Positions 34,101-41,067 of a stretch of DNA of 45,930 nt are shown in pieces. The notes beneath the pieces are model-generated. The model did no database searches and had not been told where the DNA came from. It saw only the letters and a list, made by a program, of their open reading frames with translations. Position 1 is the stretch's first letter. The number at the start of each line of letters is the position of its first letter. Source of the stretch: CAG-1000 sp964545285 (lineage in GTDB: Bacteria; Bacillota_I; Bacilli_A; RF39; UBA660); assembly GCA_964545285.1 (NCBI GenBank), contig CAZJEW010000005.1, forward strand, positions 1-45,930. The letters run 5' to 3'. A program made the position numbers and the translations under genes.

Positions 34101-36645
34101 GAATAATTATTCAGAGTTTACTGTGACTCTACCAGATTCAACCCAAACTACATATACAGCGAATAGATTATATGATAAATCATGGACAGATATAGTTTCA
34201 TATATTTTAAATACAGAAAATACTACTTCTTCAACAGCTACAACAATTGAGGAAGTTTCTGGAGGAGATAATTATTTACATCAAGTATCTGCGGATTCAA
34301 AAACAATTCCAATAGTACAAAAAAGATTTGCTAGTCTATCTGAAAATGTAATAGTTGAATTTGATGCATATACAGAAGATATTAGTTCAGATAATTTATT
34401 CTTACGTACTTGGTTAACTAAATTCGATTCACCAAGTGGTATAAAAGGTAATGCTGATGATACTAAATATACATTAGCTGAATTATATTTTCAAGAAACA
34501 AACTTTAGGGTGACATCAAAAAATTATGGATCTTTATCTGTAGCTAATTGGTATAGGTTTAGGTTAGCATTTGATATATTGAAACAAAAAATATCAGTTT
34601 TATATTATGTAAATGGTACTCCAACATCGATAGCTGCTAATAAAGCATTTAAAAATAAAAATAAAAGTGCATTATATAGTACAAATTATATTTATTTCGC
34701 TGGTAGAGGACAAGACTTATCAAGTGCAAGATATAAAAATATAACAATAACACCAGTTGCTTCAGATGTATATACTGATATAAATGTAACAATTGATCAA
34801 ATAACAAATTCTTTAGGATGTGGCACAAATACAGAAACATGTACCACAACACAAGGAAAGTTGTACCAAGATTTAACTAATGCATATTTATATAAAACAC
34901 CAACAACTTCATTACCAAGTGTTACTACAACAAAGGGAAGTGGTACATCTTATACAAATGAATCAATCAATACAACACAAACAACATTCTATGATTATTC
35001 TAATATAAGTTCTGGAATTGTTGCAGTTAATTCAACAAATTATTCTAGAAATCAAATTGTATATTATGAATTAGAAGATAATGGTGCTAAAATTGATTTA
35101 GTAAATAAAGTTAATCAAGCATTAAGTTTAAATGGTTCATATTATACAACTACATCATGGAATGATTTGATAGAAGAATTAAATGATGCATATGAAGTAT
35201 TAGGAAATCATAAAGCCTCAGAAACTGATATAGACACAGAAACAACTGCAGTAAATGATAAAATAGCTGCATTAGTATTATTATCAGATGCAGTGCTTTC
35301 ATACGATGGTTATATAACTGCGGGTAAACAATACGAAACATTCGATACAACAGAGGTAAATATTACAAAAGATAGTAGTGTAACAGCAAGATTCCATCTA
35401 TTAGAAAGATCATCAAATTCTACATATTATCATTCTACAAATACACATACGAGATTTATAAATGTAGATTCAGCATTACCTGAAGGAACTAAAATAACAA
35501 TATATGAATCATTAACAGATAAACATTATTATTATACAGTTACAAGCTCAGATTCTTCAAAAGTAAGATTCCCATTATCGGATTTTAAACTATCTGGAAC
35601 AACAGATAATAATTATCCAAATGGATACAACTTTAATTCAACAACACATATATTAGAAGAAAACTTCTATGTAACATTAGATTTTAGTAATACAACAACA
35701 AATATATCAAATGCTACACATACTATTCAATTTGAATTAGATTTAGATGGAGTATTATTTACAGAATCAAGTGATATGTCATATACTACATATTCATTAA
35801 CAACTCCAGTAACAATAGAAGTAAGTGCAGCAGAAGATACTATGTATGCACAAGATCCTGGAGGAGGTAGTGTATCAGTAACTGTAGGAACTATTACATC
35901 AAATGGTAAAACAATAACAGATACGACACTATTAGATAAAAAAGTCGGAATAAGATTTACTTTATATAATGCAAATGATCAATTAATTCCATTCCCATCA
36001 GGAACAATATTCTCAAACAATACAACAAATTATTATGCAGATGGAGATGGGTCTATAACGATGTATTCTGCAAATTCGTTACAATCATTTGAAGAAGATT
36101 ATTCATTTAATTCAGAATACCGTGATTTTGTAGCTGGAACATATTATGTAAAAGCAGAACTTTTAGTATCATATGATGGAATAAACTATGGGGAAAAACT
36201 AGATGATGATACAGGAAACTTTACTATTATTCCTGAACCAAAATGTTCATTATATGCAACAGTAGATGGAAATAATCATATAATAGATTTATCAAAAACT
36301 AATGTATTAAATACTTCATTAAGTACTTATTGTAAAAATATAACTGGAAATATTACATTAACAGTGAAATTATATAAAAAAGATAATGCATTATTTTCAA
36401 ATCACACATTTACTCCAATAGATTTTCCAACTTATATTAATAATGAAGAAAATTATACACTATATGATACAAATGAATATAAGATATTTACAAGAACAAA
36501 TGTAAGTTCACCAGTACTATCAAATTTCTATTCATTCTCATATGACTTATTAAATACACTCGGAGCAGGAACATATAAATTAGAATATGGAATAATAGCT
36601 AATGGAAAACATCAAGAAGATTTTGTATCATTCGTTGTAAAATAG
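28108..36645 (+). CDS. Giant membrane-anchored GH2 glycoside hydrolase with multiple modules
   Basis: 2845 residues. N-terminal membrane helix about 7-28; no LPXTG. GH2 region about 45-935: sugar-binding domain (WYKKEFTLPN, AAKVYVNGV), immunoglobulin-like domain, and barrel from about 380. NHPSIIMWEIGNQ places Gln503 where GH2 enzymes have the acid/base Glu; E613 in VEGEYDRLEV is a candidate nucleophile. C-terminal GH2 accessory domains follow. Then a duplicated module (about 971-1128, 1812-1988; shared VPYKYMNAE/IPYKYLNSE, LDVL, YDVYKKSY/YYVYKKSF), three LamG-like domains (about 1132-1365, 1443-1635, 1990-2218), two cadherin-like beta domains, FIVAR-like helices (about 1720-1791, 2330-2398) and a beta-rich end. 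Probably acts on host or dietary glycans at the cell surface. Confidence 0.88.
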   Translation: MRKNKKTILITSLTIVIIAVFLFLTFYNGNNKTLQAFSTSIKNLFSGSGAGEVREQYNFNYGWRFTKGEGTINASSTRGTETSYINISDTSTVLPYSSSYDESTVLVDSWKDVSLPHTYNDEDTFNTYQETNNLYGERSLYSGTAWYKKEFTLPNETGKRVIIEFEAARQAAKVYVNGVLQTGTYENGFIAFGYDITDSVNFGATNTIVVMVDNSYPYTMEGTTSIVPWHDSHWHPNYGGLYRNSYLYIVDDLHLSLPLYSFTEGQGTYVYTSDEAANIATIHVDAEIENNSDTSRTFSYKALIKDANGSTVLTLTSPSTVTLTAGSKQIYQMSGNLLNPTRWSSTYPYLYTATVQIIENGTTIDDTIVSFGIRTLKMTNDYGFYLNENYVVLDGWGQKATQEWATFGAAYPNWLQDYTIKLMKDANANFIRWGHVAGSSTQIDITDKYGIMVLQPGVDGEGNSASSSTYTSDSFKLRIEAMRDMIINMRNHPSIIMWEIGNQSTGLVTTVDSTYINSLSWLTYSSSNYTSDTYGSILNTVINQFDYGNRTEDINSGTFESTVSSSDRLIAIRQGTSASSTLINEYVDVGETTQGSGSMLSSTYGAKPAVEGEYDRLEVRRGVWDHSTTGFETFTNSTSSSDAATYSDVTNESFAISQIEWKNSIKSSTKYVGGANWIFSDSISHGRVLSEVSRVSGEVDAMMIPKESYYVDQTIFGEDPSVYIIGHWNYPAGTVKNIYVAGNNVKSVKLYLNGTLVGNSSTTTGLGTLSNGYLYTFTDVTWASGTLTAVGYNASGEQVATNSVTTHGEPYEISITPLVSSDGAKANGSDIILFDVELLDSNGNRCISYDGGVENENITFTYDLLDGTTVTGTWLGGYNSAEPTNTRSDTLYFEAGITRVSVRTSKNAGDISVTATMGTLTDTSTVTTSSMSSYETYSGLSTYYETLPTYTLNASLNSGVGDGAQLGKGTDTTAKYNSLLINNLSYYGTSTANEAILDGIGVGDLLYSNQTYTFTDIPYKYLNSEVISVSDADNTSSASTLLTFYINRSLDVLVLRDPATTSTPSWLSTYTDTGDNVVGSNGITYDVYKKSYVYDSSNNSNNFVIIGGNTSDGSSNGANQIIMVKETSKVTNSIFFHETFDDFTYNMAYYGLNGYRGSIPSGHFLFFGYNSLNEEEDGTIGGKTGIKLHETDTSNLTYLQKSFAPLSREFYLDYSLYVSDTMDNRWIRLWPSYTQINYEDDKEYKIIAENYAHRNNDGTGTTFKVTSRATLSASGTQTIANNFALNTWYKFRYKINPATRKYSMYYYDDTTSSWTTIVENRAFTVTTKEDGSNITEVDNFIFGTGKSYTSDFYIDDIEIKPIMDIGATAITIDGSTFNISENQTDYFLYDLTSPSDSVITITPTNDYASHSVVVNSDGITVTLTNLQGETFTFNVAYTTVDLLDGVAIYYPVGQTQTSVTADYFQNNSVIHFVDTSSTELAYIEKQFGPISTSLEFSYDIYLKNQNSDQTITYTNTYLRSFLDNASMGNNYNADTSTLIGVHSYINKSNSITSFRNVGTTTTEYTTDISLDTWHNVKYKVDIINNTYDTYLDNVLISTTSSDTFANAMTSLSHLVIGTGISGTEEFYIKNINVVETTDVPIDNISIDNVSMLDFDPYSSTYSFYTDNPLTSSTNITLDTNPYYVSHTISLNIETQVATIDIIDNIGGTQTYQIVFLPKYLQEVSKQELYELIQIATNNYTEDYYTPLTWGILQDALTEANTVYDDINAITTQITLAYQTLTSAINGLLTFTPYDDSEDINATEGTGSTYAHASYTEYDTSLVDTIYYSSNLSSTDFQFNKVLENGALVYNDASYTNYLFTSVPYKYMNAEYLILNNTINTNASFQFTALYDLDVLIFKDWNSGPLTSTEADSMLYGSNASNPEPSLVNTKEIITAGGTVNDSDKNEVYYVYKKSFHRGDIININANKIINNTITNNNNIIAFIRTENSNNTNFFYENMNNYSEFTVTLPDSTQTTYTANRLYDKSWTDIVSYILNTENTTSSTATTIEEVSGGDNYLHQVSADSKTIPIVQKRFASLSENVIVEFDAYTEDISSDNLFLRTWLTKFDSPSGIKGNADDTKYTLAELYFQETNFRVTSKNYGSLSVANWYRFRLAFDILKQKISVLYYVNGTPTSIAANKAFKNKNKSALYSTNYIYFAGRGQDLSSARYKNITITPVASDVYTDINVTIDQITNSLGCGTNTETCTTTQGKLYQDLTNAYLYKTPTTSLPSVTTTKGSGTSYTNESINTTQTTFYDYSNISSGIVAVNSTNYSRNQIVYYELEDNGAKIDLVNKVNQALSLNGSYYTTTSWNDLIEELNDAYEVLGNHKASETDIDTETTAVNDKIAALVLLSDAVLSYDGYITAGKQYETFDTTEVNITKDSSVTARFHLLERSSNSTYYHSTNTHTRFINVDSALPEGTKITIYESLTDKHYYYTVTSSDSSKVRFPLSDFKLSGTTDNNYPNGYNFNSTTHILEENFYVTLDFSNTTTNISNATHTIQFELDLDGVLFTESSDMSYTTYSLTTPVTIEVSAAEDTMYAQDPGGGSVSVTVGTITSNGKTITDTTLLDKKVGIRFTLYNANDQLIPFPSGTIFSNNTTNYYADGDGSITMYSANSLQSFEEDYSFNSEYRDFVAGTYYVKAELLVSYDGINYGEKLDDDTGNFTIIPEPKCSLYATVDGNNHIIDLSKTNVLNTSLSTYCKNITGNITLTVKLYKKDNALFSNHTFTPIDFPTYINNEENYTLYDTNEYKIFTRTNVSSPVLSNFYSFSYDLLNTLGAGTYKLEYGIIANGKHQEDFVSFVVK

Positions 36646-36701
36646 TTGAAATATATATTTAAATAATGTTATAATTAACATGATAGAAGGAAGTAGAAAA
36701 T

Positions 36702-37250
36702 ATGAAAAAGAAGTTAAACATAAGTAGAATATTATTTGCAATAGTATTAATAATATTAGTTCCTTTACTTTTAATAAATGTTACAATCATGATAAAAGCA
36801 ATAGTAAACCCAGATAAAGTTCCAAGTATTTTTGGTGTAAAGCCATTAATAGTAATGACTGATAGTATGAAACCAACTATCGAAGGAAAAGACTTAATCT
36901 TTTCAAAAGAAGTAGACACAGGAACTTTAGCAATAGGGGATATAATTTCATTTAAAGATAGTGATAAAACAATAACTACACATAGAATTGTCGATATAGT
37001 AATAGAAAATGATGAAATGCATTTCTATACAAGAGGAGACAATAATAATACAGATGATACAGATTATATATTATCATCTCAAATAGAAGGTAAATATATA
37101 GGTAGAATTGCTTTATTAGGTGGATTTATTGAATATATCCAAACAAAGGAAGGAATGTTAATATTAGGATTAATCTTAGTAATTATTATTCTAAGTATCA
37201 TCTCTATTTCAGCAGTAGCTAAAAATAGAAAACTAGAACAACCAAATTAG
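36702..37250 (+). CDS. sipW: SipW-type signal peptidase I
   Basis: 182 residues. ER/SipW-type signal peptidase using a Ser-His pair: S55 in MTDSMKPTI and H94 in TTHRIVD, where the usual bacterial enzyme has Lys. RGDNNNTDD is the third conserved box. Membrane helices lie at about 9-31 and 151-173. In B. subtilis SipW processes TasA and TapA; here it sits among TasA-like genes, just after the GH2 gene, so these are the likely substrates. AGAAGGAAG ribosome site. Confidence 0.93.
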   Translation: MKKKLNISRILFAIVLIILVPLLLINVTIMIKAIVNPDKVPSIFGVKPLIVMTDSMKPTIEGKDLIFSKEVDTGTLAIGDIISFKDSDKTITTHRIVDIVIENDEMHFYTRGDNNNTDDTDYILSSQIEGKYIGRIALLGGFIEYIQTKEGMLILGLILVIIILSIISISAVAKNRKLEQPN

Positions 37251-37256
37251 GTGTAT

Positions 37257-37271
37257 ACATATAATATATGT
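37257..37271. promoter_or_regulatory. Palindrome with -10-like core upstream of the TasA-like gene
   Basis: Perfect arms ACATATA / TATATGT around one A. It contains TATAAT (37260-37265), so it may be a promoter with an overlapping operator. It gives the 37315 gene its own transcript start if real. Confidence 0.4.
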
Positions 37272-37314
37272 TTACATAAATAAGTATTAAAAAGAAGTGG
37301 AGGTGAAAAAAAGA

Positions 37315-37971
37315 ATGAAGAAAAGATTAACTTTAACAATAGTATTATTAGTATTAGTTGCCGTAACTGCAGTATTTGTAGGAAGAACTTATGCTAGATA
37401 TGTAAGTGAAGGAACTGCTAGTGGAAAAGTTACTGTAGCTAAATGGGCAATGAAATTAAATGCAACAGATATTACTCCAGCTGGTTCAACTTCTGCAGGC
37501 GAAATTACTTTAACTGCTGCTACAACAACAGACGTTGTAACTGGTAAAATTGCTCCTGGTGTTAATGCTACAGGAGTTGTATCATTAGATCCTAATGGAA
37601 CTGAAGTTTCATTTAAGTATATTATAGCTGCAGGAACTCCTACTGGTGCTGATTTACCAGATAATGTAACATTAAAATATTATTCATGTTATGGAGTTCT
37701 TGGTACTGGAAGTGGAGAATGTAATGCAACTAGTGATACAGGATGGACACAACTCACTGGAACAACAATTAGCGGTACTAGACAATTAGCATCAAATGCA
37801 GCTTGGGATTCAACTGGTTTAGTTAATATTAAAATTGTTGCTGAATGGCCTTGGGGTGATACAGCAAATAATGTTTCTGATACATCAGCTGGTGCTGCTG
37901 CAACAGGTACTGCTGTAACAATACCATTTACTGTAACAGTTAAACAATACTTAACTGGACAAACAGATTAA
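37315..37971 (+). CDS. TasA/camelysin-like major fibre subunit candidate
   Basis: 219 residues. Signal helix about 5-23 ending in GRTYARYVSEG, the SipW-substrate boundary. The mature domain has AKWAMKLNATDITP, closely matching AKWSIEVNNTDITP of the 25911 protein, then GKIAPGVNATGVVSLDPNG, a Cys pair (YYSCYGVLGTGSGEC) and a closing IPFTVTVKQYL. Codons here are richer in G and C (GCT, GGT, CCT) than in neighbours, and GGAGGTGA seven bases upstream is the strongest ribosome site of the locus, both signs of high expression. GTG/ATG codons further upstream would hide that site. Confidence 0.85.
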   Translation: MKKRLTLTIVLLVLVAVTAVFVGRTYARYVSEGTASGKVTVAKWAMKLNATDITPAGSTSAGEITLTAATTTDVVTGKIAPGVNATGVVSLDPNGTEVSFKYIIAAGTPTGADLPDNVTLKYYSCYGVLGTGSGECNATSDTGWTQLTGTTISGTRQLASNAAWDSTGLVNIKIVAEWPWGDTANNVSDTSAGAAATGTAVTIPFTVTVKQYLTGQTD

Positions 37972-37977
37972 TATACT

Positions 37978-38025
37978 TAATATAGCTATATTAGGAGAGA
38001 GTATGAATATTTATTATTCTCTCTA
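37978..38025 (+). other. Palindrome and hairpin after the TasA-like gene
   Basis: A perfect 16-base palindrome (TAATATA-GC-TATATTA, 37978-37993) and an adjoining hairpin (AGAGAG / CTCTCT arms, to 38024) without a T-run. It could stabilise the 3' end of an abundant mRNA or partly stop transcription before the next gene. Confidence 0.5.
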
Positions 38026-38074
38026 AAGATTATTAATTTAATAGTTTTTAGAGGGAATAATAGAAAGGATGAAA

Positions 38075-38845
38075 ATGGTGAGACTTAATAGCAATAAAAA
38101 TAAAGATGATAATAAATCTTATTTTTTTAAATCTATTGTAATTATACTTTTAGTTATAATTATTATTTTATTATTGCTTAATAGTTGTGGTGCTTTAGGT
38201 ATTAGTAATCCTGATAAATTAACTGGTGATTTTGATATCTTCGAAATTACTTTAAAAGGGACTTGTGAGTGTCCTGTATGCGAAGAATGTAAGACTTGTT
38301 CTAATTCATCTGGAAATGGTTCTGGTGGATCTTCTTCAGGTGGAAATTCTTCTGGTGGTTCAAGTTCTACTGGAGATTATGAACCAAATACTGATGAAGA
38401 AAAAGTAATTGTTTACGATAAAGATCAAGAATGGCCAAGTGAAGAAAGCGGACAAAGTTATGTTGCTAATATATTTAGACATTCATCTACTGAAATTATA
38501 AGTGGAAAGATTGCTCCTGGAAGTACTAATACATATAAATTTATTGTAAGAAACTTAAATGAATTCAGTGTTAAATATACTATTGATTTTATAGAAACTA
38601 ATACTAAAAATATTAATATGAAATATAGACTAAAATATGGAAATTCATATGTAGTAGGTTCTGAATCACAATGGGTATCTGAAGATGCACTTAATCGTTC
38701 ATTTAAATCACTATCTGCCAAAAGCATGGATACGTATTATTTAGAATGGAAATGGTTTGACGATGATTCTAATGATACTGCTATTGGAATAGATGAATCA
38801 TCAGTGTATTCTCTTTATATAAAAGTTGAGGCTGAAGAAGAATGA
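38075..38845 (+). CDS. Membrane-anchored TasA-like protein with Cys cluster and Gly-Ser stalk
   Basis: 256 residues. A basic start, a membrane helix (about 19-38), then LNSCGALG, which could be a poor lipobox. A compact cluster CECPVCEECKTC has five Cys at tight spacing and may bind metal or cross-link. A Gly/Ser stalk (about 84-102) leads to a TasA-like beta domain with GKIAPGSTNTYKFIVRN and YTIDFIET. It lacks the Ala-Arg-Tyr signal boundary of its relatives. The start ATG 38075 fits GAAAGG; ATG 38069 would touch that site. It overlaps the second signal peptidase by four bases. Perhaps a fibre base or anchor. Confidence 0.75.
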   Translation: MVRLNSNKNKDDNKSYFFKSIVIILLVIIIILLLLNSCGALGISNPDKLTGDFDIFEITLKGTCECPVCEECKTCSNSSGNGSGGSSSGGNSSGGSSSTGDYEPNTDEEKVIVYDKDQEWPSEESGQSYVANIFRHSSTEIISGKIAPGSTNTYKFIVRNLNEFSVKYTIDFIETNTKNINMKYRLKYGNSYVVGSESQWVSEDALNRSFKSLSAKSMDTYYLEWKWFDDDSNDTAIGIDESSVYSLYIKVEAEEE

Positions 38846-39318
38846 AATTAATTTTTAATATATTTAAAACGATATTTGTAATATTTCTTATTGTATTTCT
38901 TACATTTAATGGTGTTTTATTTGTACAAAAGAAATTTATGAATGAAGAAGTTCCTTCTGTTTTAGGAGTTACATATTTAAAAGTAATAAGTGGAAGTATG
39001 GAACCAACAATAATGACAAACGACATAGTATTTGTTGAACTTACTAGTAATGTTAAAACTAACGATATTATAGTATATAAGGAAGATAATTATTTAATCA
39101 CTCACAGGCTAATAAGCATGGAAGGAGATAAATACATAACACAAGGAGACGCTAACAATGTGAGTGAAGAGATTAATGAATTACAAGTAGTTGGTAGAGT
39201 TTTTCTTAATAATCATACTTTATCTATTATATTAATATTTCTATGTAAGCCTGTAGTTCTTATTGCATTAGGATTTATATTTTTAATACTTCCTGAACTT
39301 TTGAAAAAAAATAAATAA
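38842..39318 (+). CDS. Second SipW-type signal peptidase I
   Basis: 158 residues, shorter than the first copy. Motifs: S52 in ISGSMEPTI, H88 in ITHRLI and the third box QGDANNVSEE. Membrane helices at about 6-27 and 127-150. EVPSVLGVTYLKVISGSM parallels KVPSIFGVKPLIVMTDSM of the enzyme at 36702, so the two are related but diverged. It overlaps the Cys-cluster gene (ATGA), which suggests dedicated processing of that protein or of the TasA-like proteins upstream. Confidence 0.9.
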   Translation: MKLIFNIFKTIFVIFLIVFLTFNGVLFVQKKFMNEEVPSVLGVTYLKVISGSMEPTIMTNDIVFVELTSNVKTNDIIVYKEDNYLITHRLISMEGDKYITQGDANNVSEEINELQVVGRVFLNNHTLSIILIFLCKPVVLIALGFIFLILPELLKKNK

Positions 39319-39334
39319 TTAATTTACTTTACAG

Positions 39335-39364
39335 AAAGTTTACTTTAAAAGTAAACTTTTTTTA
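39335..39364 (+). terminator. Terminator closing the surface locus
   Basis: Perfect 12-bp arms AAAGTTTACTTT / AAAGTAAACTTT and a long T-run. Confidence 0.88.
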
Positions 39365-39373
39365 TTTTTGGTA

Positions 39374-39402
39374 TTTACAATTATATATGATTATAGTAAT
39401 AT
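39374..39402 (+). promoter_or_regulatory. Promoter of the mraZ cluster
   Basis: TTTACA at 39374-39379, 17-base spacer, TAATAT at 39397-39402, abutting the MraZ boxes so that bound MraZ would block the start site. Confidence 0.65.
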
Positions 39403-39437
39403 AGTGGTAGGAAGTGAAACAAAGTGGTAGAAAGTGG
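39401..39437 (+). promoter_or_regulatory. MraZ operator: four boxes at 10-base spacing
   Basis: ATAGTGG, GAAGTGA, AAAGTGG and AAAGTGG at 39401, 39411, 39421 and 39431, each separated by three bases (TAG, AAC, TAG). This is the AAAGTG[T/G]-N3 repeat described for MraZ in Mycoplasma. It lies between the -10 and the mraZ start, the place for autorepression. Confidence 0.85.
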
Positions 39438-39448
39438 GGTGAGTTATT

Positions 39449-39889
39449 ATGTTAATGGGCGAGTATCATCATAACATTGATGAAAAGGGTCGATTAATAA
39501 TTCCTTCTAAGTTTAGAAATGAACTTGGAAAAGAATTCATAATAACTAAAGGACTTGATAAATGTTTGTTTGTTTATTCACTTAATGAATGGCAAAAGAT
39601 AGTTAATCAAGTTAATACCTTAAAGTTTACCAAAAAAAATGTAAGAGCATTCGAAAGAGCTTTTATAGGTGGAGCTTCTTTAAATGAATTCGATAAACAA
39701 GGTCGAATTAATATTACCTCACCGTTAGTTCGTTACGCCAATATCCAAAAAGAATGTGTGATTATTGGCGTAAATGAACGACTAGAAATTTGGTCTTTAG
39801 AAGACTTTAATGATTTTATGAATGAACATGAAGAATCATTAGAAGAAATAACAGAAAACTTATTTGAAAGTGAGTATCATGAAGCATAA
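39449..39889 (+). CDS. mraZ: Division/cell wall cluster transcriptional repressor MraZ
   Basis: AbrB-like DNA-binding protein with two swapped-hairpin halves; forms a ring and binds repeated boxes ahead of its own gene. 146 residues. It starts LMGEYHHNIDEKGRLIIPSK, and the second copy reads ASLNEFDKQGRINITSPLV. The boxes immediately upstream make autoregulation likely. GGGGTGAG is the ribosome site. It overlaps rsmH by 11 bases. Confidence 0.97.
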   Translation: MLMGEYHHNIDEKGRLIIPSKFRNELGKEFIITKGLDKCLFVYSLNEWQKIVNQVNTLKFTKKNVRAFERAFIGGASLNEFDKQGRINITSPLVRYANIQKECVIIGVNERLEIWSLEDFNDFMNEHEESLEEITENLFESEYHEA

Positions 39890-40781
39890 TCCAGTTATGC
39901 TTGATGAGGTAATTAAATATTTGAATGTAATACCTAATGGTATTTACATAGATTGTACTCTAGGATATGGAGGACATTCTGGCGAAATGTTAAAGAAATT
40001 GAACAAAGAGGGGTTCCTTTTCGCCTTTGATCAAGATATTGAAGCAATTAAATATTCTGATCAAAAATTATCAGCTATTTCTAATAATTATAAGATTATT
40101 AAAAGTAATTTTGTAGATATTAAGAAATATATAAATAAAAAAGTTAATGGAATTATGTTTGACTTGGGAGTAAGTAGTCCTCAGTTAGATGAAGATGAAA
40201 GAGGATTTAGTTTTCATAAAGATGCAATACTTGATATGAGAATGGATAAAGATAATGAATTAACTGCTAAAAAGGTTGTGAATGAATATTCTTTTGAAGA
40301 ATTAACTAATATATTTTATAAATATGGTGAAGAAAAGTATTCAAAAAGTATTGCTAAAGGAATAATAGCATCAAGACCTATTAATACAACATTAGAATTA
40401 TCAGAAATTATTAAGAATAATGTACCTATAAGTTATAGAAACAAACATCATCCAGCTAGAAAAATATTTCAAGCTATAAGAATTGAAGTAAATAATGAAT
40501 TAGATATATTGGAAAGTTCCTTAAATGATGCATTTGATTTATTAGAAAAAGGTGGAAGATTAAGCGTTATAACATTTCATTCCTTAGAAGATAAAATAGT
40601 ATCTAAAGTGTTTAGAAAACTATGCAGTGATGATATAAATGCTACTAAATTACCAATTGTGCCTGATTCAATGAAAGCAAAAGCAAAAAGTATTGTTAAG
40701 ATAACTCCTAGTGATAAAGAACTAAATGAGAATAATAGAAGTAGGAGTGCTAAGTTAAGAGTTATAGAAAGGATAATATAA
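39879..40781 (+). CDS. rsmH: 16S rRNA m4C1402 methyltransferase RsmH
   Basis: SAM-dependent methyltransferase of 16S C1402. 300 residues: N-terminal KHNPVMLDEVIKYLN, SAM-binding IDCTLGYGGHSGEML, FDLGVSSPQLDEDERGFSF, and the C-terminal SVITFHSLEDKIV and SRSAKLRVIER. The start ATG 39879 is preferred over the TTG-led frame from 39864 because KHNPVML is the usual N-terminus. Its stop shares one base with the next ATG. Confidence 0.96.
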   Translation: MKHNPVMLDEVIKYLNVIPNGIYIDCTLGYGGHSGEMLKKLNKEGFLFAFDQDIEAIKYSDQKLSAISNNYKIIKSNFVDIKKYINKKVNGIMFDLGVSSPQLDEDERGFSFHKDAILDMRMDKDNELTAKKVVNEYSFEELTNIFYKYGEEKYSKSIAKGIIASRPINTTLELSEIIKNNVPISYRNKHHPARKIFQAIRIEVNNELDILESSLNDAFDLLEKGGRLSVITFHSLEDKIVSKVFRKLCSDDINATKLPIVPDSMKAKAKSIVKITPSDKELNENNRSRSAKLRVIERII

Positions 40782-41056
40782 TGAGAAAAAGATCTAAATA
40801 TGAAAAAGTATTTTTATCACTTACAATAATGTTTATCGTTTTTACTTTGTTATTCAAATCTATAGTTGGAGCTTATGTTCAATCAAACAACGCTGAAATA
40901 CAAAGATTAAAAAATAAAATAAATAGTCAAAATGAGTATAATTTAAGTATGCAAATGAAAATTAATGAATTAGCATCTTTAGATAATGCATTAGAAGTTG
41001 CAGATGCCTATGGATTGAGTTATAATAATAGTAATATTAAAGTAATTGGAGAATAG
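40781..41056 (+). CDS. ftsL: FtsL-like cell division protein
   Basis: 91 residues: basic cytoplasmic start, one membrane helix (about 10-30), and a heptad-type coiled coil (EIQRLKNKINSQNEYNLSMQ) followed by YGLSYNNSN and IKVIG. Sequence in this family is poorly conserved; topology, size and the place between rsmH and the class B PBP gene identify it. It would form the FtsL-DivIC-FtsQ complex at the septum. Confidence 0.85.
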   Translation: MRKRSKYEKVFLSLTIMFIVFTLLFKSIVGAYVQSNNAEIQRLKNKINSQNEYNLSMQMKINELASLDNALEVADAYGLSYNNSNIKVIGE

Positions 41057-41067
41057 GAATTTTAAAT

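Noticed and set aside
28108..36645. Frameshifts or fusion of separate genes in the giant protein caused by assembly
   Set aside because: The frame is continuous, domain borders are ordinary, codon use is even along the gene, and there are no internal ribosome site-plus-ATG pairs at domain borders that I could see.
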